Source: Symbiodinium natans (Eukaryota; Sar; Dinophyceae; Suessiales; Symbiodiniaceae). From it: a stretch of DNA of 64,000 nt. Location: the NCBI GenBank assembly GCA_905221605.1, contig CAJNDS010002729.1, positions 72,187-136,186 on the forward strand, read 5' to 3'. This document shows, piece by piece, positions 61,501 through 64,000 of the stretch (position 1 is its first letter; each line of letters opens with the position of its first letter). Made by a program: the position numbers and the translations under genes. Below the pieces are notes generated by a model. The model was not told the origin of the DNA, did not search any database, and was given only the letters and a program-made list of their open reading frames with translations.

Positions 61501-63913
61501 CTTGGAAGCAGCTGTCTGCTCTTGAAACCTTATGGGCTGAGTCGGGTTTAGGGTTCAGGGTTTAGGGTTTAGTGTTCGGGGTTTAGGGTTTAGGGCGTTT
61601 AGGGTTTTTGGGTTTTCCGGTTTTGGGTTTTCAGGGTTCTCAGCGTCTTTGGGGCTTTTCGGGTTGCTAAGGTTTTTCGTCTACCGGCTCGATCGGCAGA
61701 CCTTTGCTTCGTCACTTGTTCAATGGCCCTTGCAATTTAGCAATTAAAGAAAGACTGCTGGTAGAGAATGCGCACGCCGTAAACCCTGAACCCTAAACCC
61801 TAAACCCTAAACCGCAATAGGGGGTTTAGGGTTTTCAGGGCCCTTTGGAGTTAAACAAAAAATACAAGCCCATGCAAACACTTCTCAAGCGCGCCGGGCA
61901 GGTGGAAGACGAGGCAGCCGCGAGATGACTGGTTTAGGGTTTAGGGTTCAGGGTTTAGGGTTTGGGGTTTAGGGTTTGGGGTTTAGGGTTTAGGGCTTGT
62001 GGTTTAGGGTTTAGGGTTTGTGGTTTCGGGTTGAGGGTTGAGGGCTTGGGTTTTGAAAGCTCCTGGTAAGGTCTTGGGGGTGAGAGTTTCTCTGTTGAAC
62101 GCTTGTCGGGCTAAACCCTAAGCCCTGAACCCGGAACCCTGAAGCCTGAACCCTAAAGTCCTAAACCCTAAACACTATAGACCCTCAACCCTAAACCCTA
62201 AACCCTGAACCCTCTAGGGTTTAGGGTTTTAGGGTGTCCCGAAGACACCCCAAGGCCCCCGAAGGCCCGCAAAGCCCTACTGGGAGGTGGGCGCGGCGCT
62301 GGAGCGCGCGAAGCGGGTGCCGCAGGCGCGATTTAGGGTTTGGGGTTCTGGGGTTCTGGGGTTTTGGGGTTTTTGGGAGTTTGGGGGTTTGGGGGTTTTG
62401 CGGTTTGGAGGAGGGTGAAGCTTGAAGACAGAAATACTCTCGACCCGTACACCCGAGTTCCTCGTTCTTAACATGCTGCAGAGGCCCTCGGTTCAGGTTA
62501 GGGTTTAGGGTTTAGGGTTCAGGGTTCAGGGTTTAGGGTTTAGGGTTTAGGCTTAAGGGTTTAGGGTTTAGGGTAGGGACCCCTAGTATAGACCTCCAAA
62601 TAGTAGGATCCCTTAGAGCAAGGACCCCAATAAGGTACCCCCAATTCTCGTAGATCCCCAAAACAACAATGCCCCGAACTGCCTCGAATCCCCCTGAAAA
62701 ACACCCCGCAACTAAGTGCCCCCCGTCCTTAAACCCCCCAACCCCAAAGTGCGATCCCTAAACCCTAAACCCGAAACCCCAAAGCCTAAACCTTAAACCC
62801 TCAATCCTAAACCCTGAACCCTAAACCCTAAACCCTAAACCCTAAACCCTAAACCCTAAACCCTAAACCCTAAACCCCAAAACCTTAAACCCAAACCCTA
62901 AACCCCAAGCCCCTAAACCTCCCAAACCCCAAAGTGTCATGCCTGTGAGGAAGCTGCGGAAAGAGCCTTACAGCGGCTGGCAGAGCTTCCCCAGGACGGG
63001 CATGAAGTCCTCCATTTAACCGGTTTAAGGGTTCTAGGGTTTCGGGTTTAGGGTTTAGGTTTAGGGTTTAGAGGGTTTGTAAGGTTTACAGTGACAGGCT
63101 TTATAGGGTTTAAGGGGGTTTTAGAGGGTTTGCGGTTTAGGGTTCAGGGCTTGTACAGTGTATGGGGTCTATAGGGTGTAGGGTTTAGGATTTAGGGTTG
63201 AGCGTTCAGGGTGCAGGGTGATGGCTTCCGTTTCAGAGGTTACCTTTGATAGTAGAAGCCCGAAACCCTAAACCCTAAACCCTAAACCCTAAACCCTAAA
63301 CTTATGAAGTTACCAAAGCGCGATGCGTTCACGATTCATCGGTTCATCCTGACGCACCACTTCATTCTGGCGGATGTCGCAGTAGACTCGACCCTTGTCA
63401 GGCTTGTTCCAAAATTCGGTTTAGGGTTTAGGGTTTAGGGTTCAGGGTTTAGGGTTTAGGGTTTAGGGTTTAGGGGAGTTAGGGCCCCGGTTTTGCAAGA
63501 ATACAGCAAACAGAACCTGTAAAGACCAGGCAAAAGCCCTGCTCCCGAAACCCCAAAACTCGAAACCCCCTAGAGCCCTGCTGCACCCCTCAAGCCCGGG
63601 AGACCTGCAGCATTAAACACAGCTATAAACCCTAAACCCTAAACCCTAAACCCTAAACCCTCAACCCTAAACCCTAAATCCTAAACCCTAAACCCTAAAC
63701 CCTAAACCCTAAACCCTAAAAACCTAAACCCTAAACCCTAAACCCTAAACCCTAAACCCTAAACCCTAAACCCTAAACCCTAAACCCTAAACCCTAAACC
63801 CTAAACCCTAAAACCCTTAACCCTCAACCCGTAACCCTTAAACCCTACACCCTCAGCCCTCCTGGAAGGAAACTGCGGATCGCTTGTCCGAGCGCCTGTC
63901 GAAGATTCCCCAG
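49490..63913 (+). CDS. Gene B: micro-exon Ala/Lys/Glu-rich helical repeat protein (composite span)
   Basis: The + strand chain starts at ATG 49490 and continues past the last recognised exon. Supported exons: 50907-50945, 51736-51819, 52178-52216, 52960-52995, 54402-54437, 56089-56127, 57041-57091, 57982-58002, 58787-58816, 59573-59599, 60286-60318, 61119-61184, 62286-62324, 62950-62994 and 63869-63913. All these internal exons can be read in phase 0 at both ends, so any could be skipped without a frameshift. The product has S-K-I-x-Q-E modules, then Ala-rich amphipathic helices and R-L-x-x-[IL]-P-Q modules. I recognise no family; a helical rod or targeting-sequence-bearing organelle protein is only a guess. 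GC donors dominate. Confidence 0.6.
49697..49726 (+). CDS. Gene B candidate exon (L-D-D-E-A-Q-R-R-R)
   Basis: Acceptor CTTAG then G; donor GTGAGA. Joined to a GC donor at 49546 it gives P-R-L-D-D-E-A-Q-R-R-R. Its 3' phase does not fit the next exon as drawn. Confidence 0.35.
49775..50090. repeat. Variant array CCCTATAAA / CCCTAAAAA
   Basis: More than 25 units of 8-10 bp, AAACCCTATA- and AAACCCTAAA-type, degenerate telomere-like. It forms the 3' arm before the acceptor at 50103. Confidence 0.85.
50104..50196 (+). CDS. Gene B candidate exon (L-A-R-R-A-E-A-K-E-L-E)
   Basis: Acceptor AACCCAG; the frame reads L-L-A-L-R-L-G-R-G-F-L-G-A-S-A, then P-A-Q-R-R-L-A-R-R-A-E-A-K-E-L-E; GT donor GTTGGG. 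A later acceptor at 50157 would leave only the charged helix. CCCTAAA ends directly at the acceptor; TTTAGGG starts near 50213. Confidence 0.5.
50494..50586 (-). repeat. Inverted-pair repeat K, minus copy
   Basis: Reverse complement of 55004-55096 (TTGTTACTACAGACTCG, CGCCACGCTCGCCATGCGGC, GAGAGCAAGGGGCAAAGCGG). Abuts a TTTAGGG array; the other copy abuts CCCTAAA. Confidence 0.88.
50907..50945 (+). CDS. Gene B module exon 1 (A-T-D-S-K-I-A-Q-E-L-P-G-K)
   Basis: Acceptor TTCAG then G; thirteen codons; GT donor after AAG. First of four homologous exons (52178, 52960, 54402). CCCTAAA upstream to 50880, TTTAGGG from 50990. Confidence 0.72.
51340..51560. repeat. About 63-bp minisatellite
   Basis: GTGCGAATGGCC.GAGCATCC, CATTCCCGCGCGATGATAA and CGTCC.TGTTACC recur about three and a half times. 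Both-strand open frames are by-products. Confidence 0.8.
51736..51819 (+). CDS. Gene B exon (A-F-H-A-F-Q-I-W-R-N-D-R-L-G-E)
   Basis: Acceptor TGCAG then G; 28 codons, phase 0-0, ending H-A-R-G-R before GTCTTA. Not repeat-like in sequence, but flanked by CCCTAAA (to about 51700) and TTTAGGG (from 51845). Confidence 0.5.
52178..52216 (+). CDS. Gene B module exon 2 (A-A-D-S-K-I-P-Q-E-P-P-S-K)
   Basis: Acceptor TTCAG then G; thirteen codons; GC donor after AAG. Differs from module 1 at a few positions only. Confidence 0.75.
52960..52995 (+). CDS. Gene B module exon 3 (G-T-R-S-K-V-A-R-E-P-S-K)
   Basis: Acceptor GTCAG then G; twelve codons; GC donor after AAG. One codon shorter than modules 1 and 2. 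Confidence 0.7.
53088..53170. mobile_element. Dispersed element F, copy 1
   Basis: GACCCCTAATATAGACCCCC then AAGGACCCCAATAACGTACC; matches 62573-62660 (GACCCCTAGTATAGACCTCC, AAGGACCCCAATAAGGTACC). Both follow a TTTAGGG array. Confidence 0.7.
53174..53258. mobile_element. Dispersed element E, diverged copy
   Basis: AGGGGTCGGAATAATTAC and GTGTTCCCTTGTGGTCCC, ending ATATACCCCCCAAAACCCTA, as at 17204-17351. Confidence 0.55.
53577..53697. mobile_element. Dispersed element G, copy 2
   Basis: GAAGCAGGGTTAATATTACTG, ATTGGTGAGTGTATATAT, GGTGTCCTTTTGGGGGTAC and ATAAACCCTACTTC, as at 15810. Confidence 0.75.
53868..54253 (+). pseudogene. Helitron helicase-like N-terminal domain fragment
   Basis: The + frame reads N-F-L-A-K-V-L-G-P-I-A-D, a stop (TAA at 54023-54025), then Y-E-L-L-Q-F-V-F-D-L-S-V-W-S-D and P-Q-Y-W-K-V-R-H-A-A-A-L-D-M, then Q-C-G-F-P-V-A-F-L-T-W-A-P-F-E-W before a terminal TAG. 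The Y-W..H...L-D, G-F-P..F.T...P-x-E-W pattern is that of Helitron-like N-terminal proteins of rolling-circle transposons. The copy is broken: internal stop, no Rep HUH core or helicase seen, and it lies in an intron of gene B. Confidence 0.68.
54402..54437 (+). CDS. Gene B module exon 4 (A-T-G-S-K-I-A-Q-E-P-D-K)
   Basis: Acceptor TTCAG then G; twelve codons; GC donor after AAG. TTTAGGG follows after 14 bp. Confidence 0.73.
54867..54968. repeat. Dispersed repeat D, copy 2
   Basis: GGAAGCTCAGGGAGCCTTCG, GGAGTAGTGGGGAGT and GAACCTTGGGTTACATACCC match 7621-7710. Confidence 0.55.
55004..55096 (+). repeat. Inverted-pair repeat K, plus copy
   Basis: About 90 bp nearly identical to the reverse complement of 50494-50586, including the boundary with the telomeric array. 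Confidence 0.88.
55254..55559. mobile_element. Mariner-like MITE with TA flanks
   Basis: Inverted ends ATCCGAGCTCGTGTTTAAT and ATTAAACAGGAGCTCGGAT lie between TA dinucleotides (55252-55253 and 55560-55561), fitting a TA target-site duplication. The interior repeats AAAAATTTCTTTnAAT and TGGGGGGTTTG. No transposase. Confidence 0.75.
56089..56127 (+). CDS. Gene B exon (T-T-S-E-A-N-K-V-L-A-Q-R-L)
   Basis: Acceptor ACCAG; thirteen codons, phase 0-0; GT donor GTCTAG. A shorter version ending after A-N-K (donor GTGCTT at 56110) is possible. Confidence 0.5.
56298..56628. mobile_element. MITE family A split by a CCCTAAA array
   Basis: The left end TACTTGGAGCTTCAGAGC and the right end ACCCAGGAACCTCCGAGTA flank a 56437-56603 CCCTAAA array. 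CTCCCAAGTCCTCTAACTAGG inside matches the copy at 16456. Confidence 0.6.
56701..56861. repeat. 80-bp tandem duplication
   Basis: GGATAATGTAAGTGAGTTTC to GGGGTATGTTGAATAATTCT, repeated immediately with about a dozen differences. AT-richer than its surroundings. Confidence 0.88.
57041..57091 (+). CDS. Gene B exon (T-A-V-G-D-A-A-R-G-A-A-E-Q-L-T-K-E)
   Basis: Acceptor ATAGAG (or CCTCAG at 57033, adding I-E); GC donor GCAGGT. Amphipathic helix composition. CCCTAAA upstream, TTTAGGG from 57096. Confidence 0.65.
57250..57450. repeat. AT-rich low-complexity tract
   Basis: TTAGTTAATTAGTT-type repeats then TATATATATGTGT runs in an otherwise GC-neutral window. Confidence 0.8.
57650..57790. repeat. Imperfect tandem repeat
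   Basis: GACCCTTTAACAAG followed by GGAGTATAAGGGCCA and TATTAGGAG occurs twice. Confidence 0.7.
57982..58002 (+). CDS. Gene B 21-nt micro-exon (A-A-A-L-P-A-K)
   Basis: Acceptor CGTCAG then G; seven codons; GT donor GTGGGT. Parallels I-D-A-L-P-D-K at the start of the exon at 61119. Confidence 0.58.
58392..58648. mobile_element. Minisatellite-bearing element, copy 2
   Basis: Left flank CTCTCTACCATATATGTTTA; about four units of TTGGCCGCTTTATTTTCAGA type; right flank AATGCTACGGGATTC..GGCTGGCTGGG ending TGCTGAACCC. The flanks match 38514 and 39283-39393; the core repeat does not. Confidence 0.68.
58787..58816 (+). CDS. Gene B exon (V-S-S-A-V-A-E-A-A-K)
   Basis: Acceptor CCTCAG then G, immediately after a CCCTAAA array; ten codons; GC donor after AAG; TTTAGGG from about 58848. 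Confidence 0.68.
59573..59599 (+). CDS. Gene B exon (K-V-A-E-E-A-Q-K-K)
   Basis: Acceptor GGGAG; nine codons; GC donor after AAG. Matches the V-E-A-Q-K-K-K end of the exon at 61119. Confidence 0.62.
59820..60000. repeat. TTTTAGGG octamer array
   Basis: About 20 units of TTTTAGGG with TTTGAGGG variants, an eight-base form like the Chlamydomonas telomere unit; a local variant amplification. Confidence 0.88.
60286..60318 (+). CDS. Gene B exon (V-D-A-A-K-A-S-A-K-A-E)
   Basis: Acceptor GGGAG then G; eleven codons; GC donor after GAG. A CCCTAAA array ends at 60240; G-rich TTTGGGG sequence follows. Confidence 0.65.
60343..60610. repeat. TTTGGGG variant array
   Basis: A long run of GGTTTGGGG and GGTTGGGGG units; forms the 5' arm of the intron after 60318. 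Confidence 0.88.
60738..60846. mobile_element. Short TA-flanked MITE
   Basis: Ends CAGTAAACTCCAGAAAGTTG and its inverse (CAACTTTCTGAAG...AGTTTACTG), with TA on both sides (60736-60737, 60847-60848). CAGT termini and TA flanks suggest a Tc1/mariner derivative. Confidence 0.78.
61119..61184 (+). CDS. Gene B 66-nt exon (I-D-A-L-P-D-K-I-G-S-A-A)
   Basis: Acceptor GGCAG; 22 codons ending S-A-V-E-A-Q-K-K-K; GC donor. It corresponds to three separate exons upstream (57982, 58787, 59573) joined without introns. Confidence 0.72.
61890..61913 (+). CDS. Gene B candidate exon (R-A-G-Q-V-E-D-E)
   Basis: Acceptor TCAAG, GC donor after GAG, phase 0-0; or acceptor GGCAG at 61901. TTTAGGG begins near 61931. 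Confidence 0.35.
62286..62324 (+). CDS. Gene B exon (V-G-A-A-L-E-R-A-K-R-V-P-Q)
   Basis: Acceptor GGGAG then G; thirteen codons; GC donor after CAG. Ends in the R-x-P-Q motif seen at 62950 and 63869. Confidence 0.65.
62573..62660. mobile_element. Dispersed element F, copy 2
   Basis: Matches 53088-53170 and again directly follows a TTTAGGG array. Confidence 0.7.
62950..62994 (+). CDS. Gene B exon (E-A-A-E-R-A-L-Q-R-L-A-E-L-P-Q)
   Basis: Acceptor GTGAG then G; fifteen codons; GA donor (GACGGG). Homologous to 63869. Confidence 0.75.
63310..63381 (+). CDS. Gene B candidate exon
   Basis: Between CCCTAAA (to 63300) and TTTAGGG (from 63420); acceptor TGAAG, donor GTAGAC; L-P-K-R-D-A-F-T-I-H-R-F. 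A second open frame exists, so the reading is uncertain. Confidence 0.3.
63600..63815. repeat. Long CCCTAAA array (3' arm)
   Basis: About 30 units with single-base variants, ending about 55 bp upstream of the acceptor for the exon at 63869. Confidence 0.95.
63869..63913 (+). CDS. Gene B exon (E-T-A-D-R-L-S-E-R-L-S-K-I-P-Q)
   Basis: Acceptor GGAAG then G; fifteen codons; GC donor (GCCTCC). Same length, phase and motif as 62950. TTTAGGG follows, so the gene likely continues past the window. Confidence 0.75.
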
Positions 63914-64000
63914 GCCTCCAACCCTGTTTTGGGTTTAGGGTTGAGGGTTTAGGGTGTAGAGTTTGGGGTTTGGGGTTTAGGGTCCAGGGTTAGGGTTTGG

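Larger units (their letters stand above)
1..64000. repeat. Dispersed interstitial telomeric heptamer (TTTAGGG/CCCTAAA)
   Basis: Heptamer arrays of both orientations occur in almost every kilobase, from a few copies to more than 200 bp. Orientations alternate, so this is not one chromosome end. Common variants are CCCTGAA, CCCCAAA, CCCTAGA, CCCTAAAA and CCCTACA. Around coding exons the polarity is not random: CCCTAAA lies upstream and TTTAGGG downstream on the + strand. TTTAGGG is the known telomere unit of plants and dinoflagellates; a role in introns is inference. Confidence 0.97.

Noticed and set aside
1-64000. rRNA, tRNA or dinoflagellate spliced-leader genes
   Set aside because: None was recognised by eye; a covariance-model search would be needed to exclude small RNA genes.

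Overview
This window is nuclear eukaryotic DNA, most likely from a dinoflagellate. Four things point that way. Plant/dinoflagellate-type telomeric heptamers (TTTAGGG and its complement CCCTAAA) are scattered in both orientations over all 64 kb. The recognisable coding pieces are tiny exons, all on the + strand. Most splice donors that keep these exons in frame are GC, with some GA and GT, and the acceptors are mostly AG followed by G, as described for dinoflagellates. A broken Helitron-helicase-like fragment of a type I associate with dinoflagellate genomes lies near 54 kb. No CRISPR, bacterial operon, rRNA or tRNA gene was seen.

Gene A (about 8.2-44.4 kb, +) encodes a MORN-repeat protein. 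Its exons are 14-59 nt, separated by introns of about 0.3 to several kb. Joining them by phase restores a regular 23-residue MORN period. Two runs are firm, 8.3-11.08 kb and 29.1-43.26 kb. The 11-29 kb link is weaker and the 3' end is uncertain, so one long gene or two genes are both possible.

Gene B (about 49.5-63.9 kb and probably beyond, +) starts with a short basic/hydrophobic N-terminus. It continues through many 21-84 nt exons, mostly in phase 0, coding an Ala/Lys/Glu-rich helical repeat protein with recurring S-K-I-x-Q-E and R-L-x-x-[IL]-P-Q motifs. Its function is not recognised.

The most striking feature is architectural. In both genes nearly every intron opens with a TTTAGGG array just after the donor and closes with a CCCTAAA array just before the acceptor. 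Each intron is therefore an inverted repeat that could fold into a hairpin joining its two splice sites, and an exon is predicted wherever CCCTAAA on the left and TTTAGGG on the right flank unique sequence. The rest of the window (intron interiors, 1-5 kb, 13.5-29 kb, 44.4-49.5 kb) holds MITE families, minisatellites, G/C homopolymer elements, small duplications and variant telomeric arrays. Some MITEs carry a telomeric array inside them.
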